64,000 nucleotides of DNA from a virus: positions 1-64,000 of IMG/VR virus record IMGVR_UViG_3300009365_003824. One strand, given 5' to 3'. The translations under genes and the position numbers were made by a program. The notes below the pieces were generated by a model, which saw only the letters and a list, made by a program, of their open reading frames with translations, did no database searches and was not told the origin of the DNA. Numbering within the stretch: position 1 is the stretch's first letter; every line of letters starts with the position of its first letter. Below, in pieces: positions 33,317 to 42,468 of the stretch.

Positions 33317-34359
33317 GCAATGGTGCCCTCGTAATTGATTTTTCGACTATTTGTAAATAAGTCATATGTCTTGTATTTTTTGTATAGCTCCCAATATTCT
33401 GGGTAGTTTATCAATTCCATTTCTAAACTTGCGATATGCGGTCTGGCGGCTTTAAGTTTCGCATCCTGGGGATGCCAACTCATTGAAAGAAGGTGTTCTG
33501 CCATTCTCTTTGGAATCAGTTTGTATCTTTCACTTTTGAGTTGATAAAACACCCAACTCCCGAAATCCTGGCTCAAACAGTCATACTCAAAATTTGCATC
33601 AAATTTTTCTGGGTATTTGGCAAGCAGTCCTTTGTAGAAACGACGGAATTCTTTTTCACTTAAATCTTTTTTGATGTTGAATTCTTTGTTTACGTGATAC
33701 CCTGTCCACCGCTCTTTAATTAACGCTTTTTTACATGTCACCATAGGTGTGTTGATATGTGGAAGGTTGAGTTTTTTGGCACCTTGGAAATTATAAGTTG
33801 ATACTATTGATCCTAAAATAGGAGGATTATAAACTGCTGCAACTTCTTCATTTTCAAGAAGTTGCATAGATTCCTCGGCCCATGCGGGGTTGGTGACAAT
33901 CATATCATCATGGAGCAATGTATATGCTTTTGTATGCACCCAAGGGATTGCCATTTCTATGGCTTCTCCATGACCAATTCGGCTCCAAACCCTAGCAATG
34001 GTGATGGGCATGTCCCTATCATTCCATTTTAAACTTCTTAGGTCTTCCAAAAACTCCTGTTTTGTATCTTGAACAGATGTGTCTCCTGTGCGCGAGTCTG
34101 GCCCATTAATGCAAACAATGAGATGTTCTAAATTCCCAGAAGATCGCAACAAAAGAGAAAAAACAGCCCACATCAAACAATCAATTTGACTTTGGTAGGT
34201 GGCTATGATAGCAGTGGTTTTGTCAGATACTAAGGACAAATCTTCACAAGCCTTGCGATTTAATATCATGTGCTTGTGAAAATCAGATTCTTCAAACCCA
34301 TCATCTATAACATTCTTGATGAACATTCTTTTCGATTTTTTGTCCATTCTCTCAGCCAT
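33313..34359 (-). CDS. GT-A glycosyltransferase B1
   Basis: 348 residues; gaggag lies 8 nt before the ATG at 34359, which supports this start although it overlaps the HNH gene by 55 bp. TTAIIATYQSQIDCLMWAV, LIVCINGPDSRTGD, RVWSRIGHGEAIEMAIPWV and the metal motif LLHDDMIV. It is a paralogue of the protein at 48793-49839, which shares INGPD-RTG, WSRIG-G-A and HDD. Likely acts on the same kind of glycan as glycosyltransferase A2, coded directly downstream. Confidence 0.8.
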   Translation of the reverse strand: MAERMDKKSKRMFIKNVIDDGFEESDFHKHMILNRKACEDLSLVSDKTTAIIATYQSQIDCLMWAVFSLLLRSSGNLEHLIVCINGPDSRTGDTSVQDTKQEFLEDLRSLKWNDRDMPITIARVWSRIGHGEAIEMAIPWVHTKAYTLLHDDMIVTNPAWAEESMQLLENEEVAAVYNPPILGSIVSTYNFQGAKKLNLPHINTPMVTCKKALIKERWTGYHVNKEFNIKKDLSEKEFRRFYKGLLAKYPEKFDANFEYDCLSQDFGSWVFYQLKSERYKLIPKRMAEHLLSMSWHPQDAKLKAARPHIASLEMELINYPEYWELYKKYKTYDLFTNSRKINYEGTIA

Positions 34360-35096
34360 TGTTCAAACTCCTCTTTGTTATAACTACCTTGTTTTTTTAA
34401 ATTAGTAACTGCTTTGCATGGTCTTAAATTTTCTAGGCAATTTATTATTCTCATGTCTGTGATACCATGATCAATAAAAGCCTTTATAGGAAAAACGTGA
34501 TCTAAGTGCCATTCGCTTTTTTTAAGTTGTGGCCAATCTGGGTGTTGTTCTACGTGTTCTTTTAATTCTTTGGAATCATACCCCAACAAATCTTTAGTAG
34601 GTGATGTTTTTGAGTTGTTGGTTGCATAAAGAGATCGATATAGTAAATTATAGCACTTCTTTCTAAACATTTCATTAAATCTTACTTCATTTCGATCTGG
34701 ATTCCATCTAGGATTACTCTCACCAGAAAGCCCACAGGCTTTGCATCTATGTCCTCTAGTGAAGTTTACAACAGTGGTTGTGCCTATGTGTCCTTTAGGG
34801 CATCGGTATTTTAACTTTTGAACACAGCTAGTGTAGCTGGAGTCTAATAGTTCGTATTCTTCTTTTTCAAAAATGGCTTTAACTTCTTGTAGATTCAAGG
34901 TTCTTCTTTTTTCTAATCCGCAAGCCACACATCTTTGTCCTATTAGGAAATTTTTCAATCTTGTCGAACCCTCATTACCACAAACACAAATGTAATTTAG
35001 GGGGGTTTTGTTGTTTTTGTAATCCTCAGATAATAATTTACAACCAGCATTTTCAAAAATGCCACTTACTTGTTCATAGGTGTATTTTTTAGGCAT
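34305..35096 (-). CDS. HNH endonuclease with two N-terminal zinc modules
   Basis: 263 residues from the ATG at 35096 (aaggagg upstream). Two similar zinc modules (CVCGNEG...CVACG and CPKGHIG...CKACG) precede an HNH core: WHLDHVFPIKAF, then NCLENLRPCKAVTNLKKQ. Free-standing HNH genes in phages are often homing endonucleases. It is inserted between a structural gene and glycosyltransferases, and its 3' end overlaps the next gene by 55 bp. Confidence 0.85.
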   Translation of the reverse strand: MPKKYTYEQVSGIFENAGCKLLSEDYKNNKTPLNYICVCGNEGSTRLKNFLIGQRCVACGLEKRRTLNLQEVKAIFEKEEYELLDSSYTSCVQKLKYRCPKGHIGTTTVVNFTRGHRCKACGLSGESNPRWNPDRNEVRFNEMFRKKCYNLLYRSLYATNNSKTSPTKDLLGYDSKELKEHVEQHPDWPQLKKSEWHLDHVFPIKAFIDHGITDMRIINCLENLRPCKAVTNLKKQGSYNKEEFEQWLREWTKNRKECSSRML

Positions 35097-35107
35097 TTCG
35101 CTATTCC

Positions 35108-35122
35108 TCCTTAATATATATA
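35108..35122. promoter_or_regulatory. TATATATA box in a divergent gap
   Basis: ccttaatatatatagt lies in the 28-bp gap between the HNH gene and the plus-strand gene at 35125. The minus-strand gene has aaggagg after it; the plus-strand ATG follows the box within 2-3 nt and has no Shine-Dalgarno. Confidence 0.42.
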
Positions 35123-35124
35123 GT

Positions 35125-35760
35125 ATGGCTATATACAATTCTAATGGAACAGTTTATAAATTGCAAGGCCCGAATCCCATGATGAAGAAGCAGAAAATAT
35201 GGGATGAGAAAGGCGAGTTTAAACTACACAACTGTAGTTGGGAAACTGAAGTGCTGGATGACAACCTCCCCCAGCCAGTCCCCACAAAAAGCGACTTTAC
35301 AATCAAAGAAGAGCCAGAACCGGAAGCAAAACCGGAAACAAAACCGGAAATGGAAATCAATGTTGTAGATAGGCATGAAGACGACGACATGCCAGAAATC
35401 ACAATAGTAGAGAGGAATGCCCCAACACAGCCACCAGAGAGGACTGTTCGTAAATTAGATGGCAAAGTGGTAATGCATTGTTTACAGGCGACCGCTACCA
35501 CAACAAGGGATGATTTTTATGATGAGAGCAGACCTAAAGTTGAATATGACAAGACATTTAACTTTGAGGCTATTATAGCATCCCAAAATGATATAAACAT
35601 GATGTTCTGGACTAACATTAAAATACCAGAACGATCTGTGGTTTATCCTCAAAACCAAGAGAAGCGATGGTGGGAAATAATAGATGTTCAAGAACGAGGC
35701 GGCGGCTATTTACATGTAACCATGCCAAGCACTGTTAATCCGAGTTTTGCCGAAAAATAG
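35125..35760 (+). CDS. Structural protein sharing its N-terminus with the neck-like protein
   Basis: 211 residues from ATG 35125. MAIYNSNGTVYKLQGPNP resembles the start of the protein at 30961-31512, and a DFTI element follows at about residue 55. A disordered acidic Pro/Glu/Lys linker (about 58-105) leads to a C-terminal beta domain with NFEAIIASQNDINMMFWT and YLHVTMPSTVNP. I do not recognise a named family. It appears to be a mosaic of a short docking N-terminus and another domain. Confidence 0.68.
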   Translation: MAIYNSNGTVYKLQGPNPMMKKQKIWDEKGEFKLHNCSWETEVLDDNLPQPVPTKSDFTIKEEPEPEAKPETKPEMEINVVDRHEDDDMPEITIVERNAPTQPPERTVRKLDGKVVMHCLQATATTTRDDFYDESRPKVEYDKTFNFEAIIASQNDINMMFWTNIKIPERSVVYPQNQEKRWWEIIDVQERGGGYLHVTMPSTVNPSFAEK

Positions 35761-36046
35761 GCTTGCACTCTGGACAAGACTCTTCCTGTTTGGCCTCTAT
35801 ATTTACATTGTATCCCATTTTATTTAATATGTCCCTATACTGATCGGTCGCAGCTATAAAGCCCATTTCATAGGAATCAATAAACATTCTGCCCAAAGCC
35901 TCTAAATCCCCATCCGTTCTAACGACATGAATTAATCGTTCAACCATATCCTCATGGTTTCCGTACCTATCTTTGAGAAGTTGGTATAGATATTGTTTGA
36001 GTGCTACGCCACGGGGATTTGCCCATGCTTCATATGGATTTGGCAT
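35735..36046 (-). CDS. Small helical protein with C-terminal CxxC
   Basis: 103 residues. Helical body (VALKQYLYQLLKDRYGN, LGRMFIDSYEMGFIAA) and a C-terminal CPEC near the end. It overlaps the large upstream gene by 17 bp and the convergent gene by 26 bp. Coupled to the 1,156-residue protein, so perhaps its chaperone or partner; this is inference from position. Confidence 0.65.
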   Translation of the reverse strand: MPNPYEAWANPRGVALKQYLYQLLKDRYGNHEDMVERLIHVVRTDGDLEALGRMFIDSYEMGFIAATDQYRDILNKMGYNVNIEAKQEESCPECKPIFRQNSD

Positions 36047-39000
36047 TCTCTATCTCTTTCTCTACTCTTTCTTTTAGTAATCTCTTGCGAATTTCTACAC
36101 TTTTATGGTTGAGATGCTCTTTAAGAGAGGTCCACTTTTGAATAGGCAAGCCATCTCCTTCACCCCCGGTGTCTTCTTTGGATCGTTTGGTGATTGGATC
36201 TTCTATTGGAGACAATCCACCCGTTCTACTTCCAGCAGCGCCCCATGCTTGTGCCCCTTTACGTGTAATTTCGCCTCTAATTTTGTCACTATATTTACCA
36301 TTGGGTAAATCTGGGTAGCCTATTGGCAGAGACATTTCCATGAATCCAAGTCGTTTAGATGCAGATTGAAGGATTTGGATTTGTTTTGCCAATCTTGGAT
36401 CTTCAGGATAAGCTGCCAGTAGGGCTGTTGGATTTGTTAAAATGCCTCTCAATTCTGCATTTGATTTTAGCAACTCTCTAGCCCTTGGTGCATTTTCATC
36501 ATTAGCTCTTAGGGATGCAATTACATCACCAACCATTGTTTTCCCTCTTTCTGTCGCAGGCGATCTGGCTGTTGTTGCTCTAGGAGAGGGTTGCGCTGCT
36601 GGCGCTGCGGGTTGACCTTGCGGTGAAACAGCATCAGGAGTTTTTGTTTTTGGTGTAGCACTAACCCCTGCACTTACTGAAGCTATCTTTTCTACAATTG
36701 CTGGGAAATATTTATGAAACTCTTCTTTGGGAACAAAAGCTCGTTCAAATTTACCCATCAACATACCAATCCAATGCTCTTTGCTTTCAACTGAGACCTT
36801 GGTGAGATCGATTTCTTTATTTTCTTTTTTGTTGGTTTCTTGGTCTAAAATGGGCACTACCATCATACCATCATCTGCCATTGCTTCTAATTCATCTATG
36901 GCATCTTGTTGGATTTCTAATTGTTCGCTATCTGGTCCTCTTGTTAAAGGATCAGTTTTCATGGTATCGGGGGTGTATTCTCGTGCGCGAGCTTGAATTT
37001 CGCCTGCCGGAGCGTTTTGCAACACTAATTTTTCATCCCTGATTGTTTGATACAAAGTAGCAACAACACTATCGCCTGATTTCAGTTGAATGCCCTTTTC
37101 TTTTAAATAAGATTTCAATAATGAGGCGGCTTTCCTTTCAGCCTCAGCACCAGATAGTGCTTTACCTTGAAGCGATGGATGTTTTCCACTTTGGATGGCT
37201 TCCAGAATTGTTCTATAAGAAGATTCTACATCGCCCCAATTTTCTTCCATAGTTTTCTTGTCTATTGTTTCCAAAGTTGCTGCTTGACGGGCACCTAAAT
37301 TAGACCCAAACCCTTGGGCACCGTAACGTCCAACGCCTTGGAATCTGTTTTTTCCACGTCTACTATGTCCCATTGTAGACAGGGCATCATCAGACATACC
37401 GCCATCTGCATCATCCTTCTGGGCCAAGTCTCCCAGTTCTGCTCCTGGTTCACCACTGCCACTAGGGTCAGCAGATTTATTTAATGAATCTGCTCCTATG
37501 CCATGTCTTTTTAGACGTGCAATAGATGCTTGGATTCTTTGTTTTAAGACTCCCACTCTAGCAGCTTGTCTTTTGCCGTTTTTGTGTTTCTTTTCATCAA
37601 GAACATAAACCTCTCGTCCAGCCGCAGCACTGGCTTTATCATCTATCTTCAGTGGAATATTGACTTCCTGATGAGCAGATAAAATCAAACCCATAACAGC
37701 ATTTTGCACTAAGGATTCGCCATAAGTGTTTATGATTCCACGATCTGCATCGCCAGACTTGGCCAGAATACTTTGCACGGCACCCCATGCCATTCTAGTG
37801 TATTCTTTGTATATTTCTGCCCAAACATCTTCGCCTATTGCTCTTTTGATTCTTTCTTCATCTTGTTTTTTATTTAGTGCGTAATCAGTTGAGGAGTTAT
37901 TGATACCACCAGTTACCCATATTGCTTGCAACTGTGTTTGACTTGGAGTTCCATAGTGTTGCACCAAATCAGGCAAAGCAATCCTGTTATCTCTGAGAGT
38001 TTGCTGATCTTCATCATGCAAAAGAGGTATACTTCTTGTGAATTGATCGATGTCTTCTCGCGGCCTTCCATTCCCAGGATATGCTTTGTAATTTATACCA
38101 AACCCTGCTTCTCCACCGAAAGCTCTAGGATTGGTTGCTCTGCATAAATTCATTATGCTGATTTTGCCCTGGAACGCTTCAGTGCCAGCCTTATCAATTA
38201 AATCATCAAGCAATACAATCCACTTATCTGATAATCTTAATTCTTCTTTACACGCACGTATGAACTTTTTAAGGTTTTCCTCATTTCTGGGTTGCCAATC
38301 TACATCTCTTTCTAAATTAGCATCAACAGGAATAGGCTCTATTGCCAAATCTCTAGCAGTATGATCTACTAAAGGCATTTTTCTCAATTGACCTATTTTT
38401 CCTTTAACGTCTAATTTATTGAATTGCCTAAGAATGAAATCATCTTTCTTTACTTTAATTGGTGGCTCGTGTCTTTTTAATTCATCGTTCCATTTTGCAA
38501 AAATGGTTCCTGGTAACAGCACTGGAATATAATAAGCCCCATTTGGAACCTGTCTTACTTCGCCACTTCTTTCATCAGCTATCTGGTATCCTGGTAGAGC
38601 GATCTTGATACAAGGCAGCTTATACTTTAAGGCTTTGCCTCCTGCCCACGGTCCACCTGCGGGCGGTTTGCCTGTTGGGTTTTTTCCAATACTTCCATCA
38701 ACCTGAACATTATCAACCCATTTAATAGGGTAACTTTTCCCATCTGGTGCTGTCCATTCATCAGGAACGTCTCCCTCAGCGAGTCTAAGTTCGTTCACCT
38801 TAGTCCATGCGCGAAGGTTTCTTCTAATTGCCTCTAATTGGGCTGTCTTGAAGCTCCTATTAAATACACTTGGGGGATCTCTAGCGACAATTGGCTCACC
38901 AGCAGTTGCACGGCCTTGTTGCACTTCTTCATCATCAGCTACATATATTGCTTCTAGTGGCTCTGTGAGATCGTAATCGTGGAGGCCATAACCTTGTCGT

Positions 39001-39500
39001 AAATACTGATCCCACTTATCCTTGTTTTCTCTCAGCCATTCAGGATCGATTTTCTTTTGTAAGTCTATCCACAAATCCTTGAGTCCAGTTCGGATGTTTG
39101 GAAAAGTGTAAGTGTGAGTGTGTTCTTCTTTTGGTTGTGTTGCCCACTTTTTAATAATGACATCTTCTCTGTCAGGATATTGAAAATCCTTAACCTCAGA
39201 GGTTCTGGTGTAGTCCTTTGACATATCTGGCCCAACATCGCCTTCACTACCATACTTGGCTCTAAGCATATCTTCACCACCTTGGTTCTCCCATGCTTGG
39301 GCCACTTTCAATAAACCAGAAGAATATCTCCACCACATAGCCATCATCCAACATTCGGATGGAAATTGTTGTAAATATTCCAGATCCTTTTTGTTGAACA
39401 CGATGGGAATTTTATAGTTATTTCCTTGATACATGGCCATTTCAAGGAAAACTTGGTTCTTTTTATCATTATTCAAGTAATCAGCAAACGTCAATCCCAT
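36030..39500 (-). CDS. Giant virion-type protein (1,156 residues) with leader-like start
   Basis: Largest protein of the window. MGLTFADYLNND resembles the capsid-targeting leaders and FLEM at about 18-21 offers an L-E site. No transmembrane segment or known enzyme motif is seen. The middle and C-terminal parts contain long helical stretches, Gly/Ser/Asp-rich linkers (about 690-760) and a Pro/Ala/Thr-rich linker (about 980-1015). Size, mosaic build and position between structural genes suggest a head-packaged or ejected protein, or a large structural component. A weak Shine-Dalgarno aggtg precedes the ATG. Confidence 0.6.
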   Translation of the reverse strand: MGLTFADYLNNDKKNQVFLEMAMYQGNNYKIPIVFNKKDLEYLQQFPSECWMMAMWWRYSSGLLKVAQAWENQGGEDMLRAKYGSEGDVGPDMSKDYTRTSEVKDFQYPDREDVIIKKWATQPKEEHTHTYTFPNIRTGLKDLWIDLQKKIDPEWLRENKDKWDQYLRQGYGLHDYDLTEPLEAIYVADDEEVQQGRATAGEPIVARDPPSVFNRSFKTAQLEAIRRNLRAWTKVNELRLAEGDVPDEWTAPDGKSYPIKWVDNVQVDGSIGKNPTGKPPAGGPWAGGKALKYKLPCIKIALPGYQIADERSGEVRQVPNGAYYIPVLLPGTIFAKWNDELKRHEPPIKVKKDDFILRQFNKLDVKGKIGQLRKMPLVDHTARDLAIEPIPVDANLERDVDWQPRNEENLKKFIRACKEELRLSDKWIVLLDDLIDKAGTEAFQGKISIMNLCRATNPRAFGGEAGFGINYKAYPGNGRPREDIDQFTRSIPLLHDEDQQTLRDNRIALPDLVQHYGTPSQTQLQAIWVTGGINNSSTDYALNKKQDEERIKRAIGEDVWAEIYKEYTRMAWGAVQSILAKSGDADRGIINTYGESLVQNAVMGLILSAHQEVNIPLKIDDKASAAAGREVYVLDEKKHKNGKRQAARVGVLKQRIQASIARLKRHGIGADSLNKSADPSGSGEPGAELGDLAQKDDADGGMSDDALSTMGHSRRGKNRFQGVGRYGAQGFGSNLGARQAATLETIDKKTMEENWGDVESSYRTILEAIQSGKHPSLQGKALSGAEAERKAASLLKSYLKEKGIQLKSGDSVVATLYQTIRDEKLVLQNAPAGEIQARAREYTPDTMKTDPLTRGPDSEQLEIQQDAIDELEAMADDGMMVVPILDQETNKKENKEIDLTKVSVESKEHWIGMLMGKFERAFVPKEEFHKYFPAIVEKIASVSAGVSATPKTKTPDAVSPQGQPAAPAAQPSPRATTARSPATERGKTMVGDVIASLRANDENAPRARELLKSNAELRGILTNPTALLAAYPEDPRLAKQIQILQSASKRLGFMEMSLPIGYPDLPNGKYSDKIRGEITRKGAQAWGAAGSRTGGLSPIEDPITKRSKEDTGGEGDGLPIQKWTSLKEHLNHKSVEIRKRLLKERVEKEIENAKSI

Positions 39501-39525
39501 GATGCACCTATTTTAATAAACACTC

Positions 39526-39537
39526 AACCTATATATA
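39526..39537. promoter_or_regulatory. TATATATA box in a divergent gap
   Basis: acctatatatacag in the 45-bp gap between the giant protein gene and the neck gene. The plus-strand ATG at 39546 lies about 10 nt further on and has no Shine-Dalgarno. Confidence 0.45.
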
Positions 39538-39545
39538 CAGTTACT

Positions 39546-40430
39546 ATGGCAAATACAATTTTACTTAACACTCCATCACGCGATGCCCAAGGCAGAGCGT
39601 GCAGCAATTCTTGTAGTGGAGAACTCGGTCCTACCGATCCTCTGAACAAGAGCAAACTTGGTCCTCGTAAAGAACGAGAAAAAGTCAGAGAACAAATCAA
39701 AGACTTTGTATTATTAATGCTTGGTGCGCCCGTAATTGATGTAGAATTAGATGTTCAAAATTTAGATTTAGCTGTCGATCAGGCTCTAAAAATATTTGAG
39801 GAATATGCTCCTCGTGAATATTTCGATTATTATGTCTTTGCTACAACACCCGGTAAAAGTGTATATGAGATGCCCCCGGATGTGGGTTTGATAAGAAATG
39901 TTTTTTATAAAAAACATGGTAATTTCGCCTTCCAAGCATCGGATTTAGATGGTGCCATCCCGGTTGAATATTTCTATCCTGGTGGAGCTTATGCTAGTAT
40001 CCAAGGTGGTCTTATTGACCCAATTCAGCCCATTTGGGGACGTATGGGTGAGTGGGCACTGTATAAACAATATGAAATGATGTATTCTAGGCTTAGTTCC
40101 AACATCGGTGGATGGGAGTGGGTAGGAGGATTTCAACATGTTAAATTGTATCCTGCCCCAGTAGGAAACCAAAAAGTAATTGTTCACTACCTCCAAAAAC
40201 ACAAAGACTGGAACGAAGTTACTGAGTCCATGCAAGACGGAGCTTTGGCTTACGCCAAGCAAATGTTAGGCAGAATTAGAGGGAAGTTTTCTCAAATTGC
40301 TGGCCCAGGTGGCGGCGGAATGGCCACTGATGGAGAGCGGCTTTTGACAGAAGGCTTGGAAGAACTCAAAGAATGGAGAGAAAATCTCATAACTAGATAC
40401 GGTGACATTCTTCCAATCACTTTGGATTAA
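39546..40430 (+). CDS. Neck protein, gp13-like
   Basis: 294 residues from the ATG at 39546. The core matches T4-type neck protein gp13: IKDFVLLMLGAPVIDVELDVQNLDLAVDQALKIFEEYA, then a strand with PPDVGLIRNVFY and a long C-terminal helix (ALAYAKQMLGRIRGKF) after WEWVGGFQHVKLYPAP. gp13 sits below the portal and helps join head and tail. It is followed 4 bp later by a leader-bearing small gene. Confidence 0.8.
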   Translation: MANTILLNTPSRDAQGRACSNSCSGELGPTDPLNKSKLGPRKEREKVREQIKDFVLLMLGAPVIDVELDVQNLDLAVDQALKIFEEYAPREYFDYYVFATTPGKSVYEMPPDVGLIRNVFYKKHGNFAFQASDLDGAIPVEYFYPGGAYASIQGGLIDPIQPIWGRMGEWALYKQYEMMYSRLSSNIGGWEWVGGFQHVKLYPAPVGNQKVIVHYLQKHKDWNEVTESMQDGALAYAKQMLGRIRGKFSQIAGPGGGGMATDGERLLTEGLEELKEWRENLITRYGDILPITLD

Positions 40431-40434
40431 AATT

Positions 40435-40908
40435 ATGAAGACATTTAAAGACTGGACATTTGATGCGTTGCTCAATGAAGAAACTCATACCACAAGGTAT
40501 AGTGTAGAAATCAATTATAGGAGCAATCTTAAGGAGGTCATGGAAGGCTTCGCTAAGATTGCTCTCGGTTTTGTAAGCGCATCTCTTAAAGCACAAGATT
40601 ACCACGTCAAGCAGGTTTTTGATGAAAAACCTCTGAGAATTCTATGTTGTCGTAGGAATTGGGACGATGGCGAGTGGGTTGGACTGGTCTCTTGGAACCC
40701 AGAACACAAGTGCTTTGTAGTATCTAAAGGGTTTTATAATAAGGATAGAAATACTGTCTCCGTTCAAAAAAGCCACCAAAGCGATGGCAAGTCAGCACAG
40801 GCAGTTGCCAGAGAAATAATAAATTTCATGCACGATCTGAAAGACAAGCCTGATAGACACCATCCTAAATTAAAGCCAGTCCCCCTCAAAAGAGGACCAA
40901 AACACTAA
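40435..40908 (+). CDS. Putative internal head protein with clear leader
   Basis: 157 residues from ATG 40435; an upstream ATG at 40402 lies inside the neck gene. MKTFKDWTFDALLNEE is one of the best matches in the window to the T4 capsid-targeting leader (MKTYQEFIAEA) and contains an L-N-E protease site. The rest is an ordered alpha/beta domain (PLRILCCRRNWDDGEWVGLV, AREIINFMHDLKDKP) with a basic end (LKRGPKH). Inference: packaged with DNA and released into the host. Its stop overlaps the Nudix start by 1 bp. Confidence 0.7.
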   Translation: MKTFKDWTFDALLNEETHTTRYSVEINYRSNLKEVMEGFAKIALGFVSASLKAQDYHVKQVFDEKPLRILCCRRNWDDGEWVGLVSWNPEHKCFVVSKGFYNKDRNTVSVQKSHQSDGKSAQAVAREIINFMHDLKDKPDRHHPKLKPVPLKRGPKH

Positions 40909-41393
40909 TGGCTGAACAGTATCACCGTATAGGCGCAGATGGAGGGTGTCGTTTCGGAAATCGAGGCGCTGGGATTCTGTTCACAGATGGCAAGAAGGTT
41001 TTATTACTTAAACGTGCGGCCCCTGGCGATCACCCAAATACATGGGGTCAACCCGGAGGTAAAGTAGAAAAAGGTGAAACCTATATTGATGCCGCTATTC
41101 GAGAAGCCAAAGAAGAATGCGGTAAGGTGAAAGGCCATCGTATAGCCCAATTTGAAGAAAAAGATGGACTACACAGATGGATGACCTATATTTATGTGGT
41201 AGAAAAACCATTTGAGTGTGAACTCAGCGATGAGCATAAAATGTGGAAATGGTATGATTTAGACAGGCTCGATAATGTAAACCTTCATCCTAAGTTCAAA
41301 GAGAACATGGATGATTACATTAGGTTAATTAGAAAGAAGCTCAATCTTCTCAAGCCGTTTCGGGAGTGGATCGTTCATCGAGAAAAGTTTTAA
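40908..41393 (+). CDS. Nudix hydrolase
   Basis: 161 residues. Complete Nudix box: GGKVEKGETYIDAAIREAKE followed by ECG, fitting G-x5-E-x7-R-E-A-x-E-E-x-G. It hydrolyses a nucleoside diphosphate linked to another group; MutT-type sanitation and decapping-like roles occur in phages. The preceding WGQPGG and following FEEKDGLHRWMTYIY are family-like. It overlaps the convergent HhH gene by 44 bp. Confidence 0.92.
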   Translation: MAEQYHRIGADGGCRFGNRGAGILFTDGKKVLLLKRAAPGDHPNTWGQPGGKVEKGETYIDAAIREAKEECGKVKGHRIAQFEEKDGLHRWMTYIYVVEKPFECELSDEHKMWKWYDLDRLDNVNLHPKFKENMDDYIRLIRKKLNLLKPFREWIVHREKF

Positions 41394-41667
41394 TATTCTC
41401 AATTACGGCCTGTCTGACGCCTTTCATTTGTCCTATTTCTTCAAGATCAAGTGGCCCACTTTCTACAAATCTCTTGGCCAGTTTAGGACCAATACCTTTT
41501 ATTTCTAGCCACTCTTCTTCGGTAAGTTCTATGGAACTTTGTGCAGGTTCCACATCGTCATCGTCATCTACAACATCTTCGCCTGATGCCCACTTTCTAA
41601 ACTCCTCTGCTTCTTCAAGAAAAGTAGGAGCTTGTTTTCGCCATTCGTTCCAGGTTTTAAGTGCCAT
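41350..41667 (-). CDS. Helix-hairpin-helix protein with capsid-targeting-like leader
   Basis: 105 residues. MALKTWNEWRKQAPTFLEEA fits the leader pattern with L-E-E as a possible prohead protease site. After an acidic linker (VVDDDDDVEPA) comes a helix-hairpin-helix DNA-binding motif: LEIKGIGPKLAKRFVESG. This predicts a DNA-binding protein packaged inside the head. It overlaps the uracil-DNA glycosylase gene by 11 bp. Confidence 0.72.
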   Translation of the reverse strand: MALKTWNEWRKQAPTFLEEAEEFRKWASGEDVVDDDDDVEPAQSSIELTEEEWLEIKGIGPKLAKRFVESGPLDLEEIGQMKGVRQAVIENIKTFLDERSTPETA

Positions 41668-42217
41668 TTAATTCTCCTAACAGGGGTTGCAAGTCTTCCC
41701 AAACCTTCTTTTTTTCCTTGGGATTCCTAAGTAAATACGCAGGATGATAAGTGCAAAGCACTTTCATCCCATTGTATTCATACCAACGACCACGCATCTT
41801 ACCTATAGGAGTATCCGTTCCTAATAAGTTCTGCGCAGCCGTCGCTCCCAGACATACTATATATCTAGGTCTTATGACTTTTAATTGTAGATCCAAGTAG
41901 GGGCGGCAATTCTCTGCCTCTTCTGCTTCTGGATTTCTATTGCTGGGTGGCCTGCATTTCACGATGTTGCAGATGTAAACACTCTCTCTTTCCAACCCAC
42001 AAGCCGACAATATACTGTTCAATAATTCCCCTGCACGACCTACAAATGGCACCCCTTGTTCGTCTTCATTTTTACCTGGACCTTCACCAATCAAGACGAT
42101 TTTGGAATTGGGATCGCCATCTCCAAATACTGTTTGTGTTCTATCTACAAGTTTGGGACACTTCTGGCATTCTGCCACTTTTCCAGCCAGGGTTTGCAAC
42201 ATGTCTTGTTTGTTCAT
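41657..42217 (-). CDS. Uracil-DNA glycosylase, family 4-like
   Basis: 186 residues. Fe-S cluster cysteines in CQKCPK, in CNIVKCRPP and further on, the active-site region GEGPGKNEDEQG and the second motif CTYHPAYLLRNP. Family 4 enzymes remove uracil from DNA and are common in thermophiles and in phages. A repair role for packaged or replicating DNA is likely. The start overlaps the preceding gene by 4 bp. Confidence 0.93.
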   Translation of the reverse strand: MNKQDMLQTLAGKVAECQKCPKLVDRTQTVFGDGDPNSKIVLIGEGPGKNEDEQGVPFVGRAGELLNSILSACGLERESVYICNIVKCRPPSNRNPEAEEAENCRPYLDLQLKVIRPRYIVCLGATAAQNLLGTDTPIGKMRGRWYEYNGMKVLCTYHPAYLLRNPKEKKKVWEDLQPLLGELNGT

Positions 42218-42468
42218 ATTTCATATTCCGGTCTGTATTCGCTTCTATCCTCTTGGTAGATATAACCCCACATTAAATCCAGATACCAATTTCGCTCTGG
42301 ATCAATTAACGCACACGCCGGGTGTTTGCCTGGATAATGAAAGTTTTTAAGACCAAACTCCTCAAGGAGCCAAGTGCCAAACTGTTTTTTTGCCTTACCC
42401 ACAGGTGTTTGTTTCCACTCGATTATGGAGCCGTCTTTCTGTCTTTCTGTTCTAATCTCGTCAAACAT
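42214..42468 (-). CDS. Small hypothetical protein
   Basis: 84 residues from ATG 42468 (an upstream in-frame ATG at 42486 is also possible). Ordered, aromatic-rich: FGTWLLEEFGLKNFHYPG, PERNWYLDLMWGYIYQED. It is coupled to the glycosylase by a 4-bp overlap. I do not recognise the family. Confidence 0.65.
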   Translation of the reverse strand: MFDEIRTERQKDGSIIEWKQTPVGKAKKQFGTWLLEEFGLKNFHYPGKHPACALIDPERNWYLDLMWGYIYQEDRSEYRPEYEI

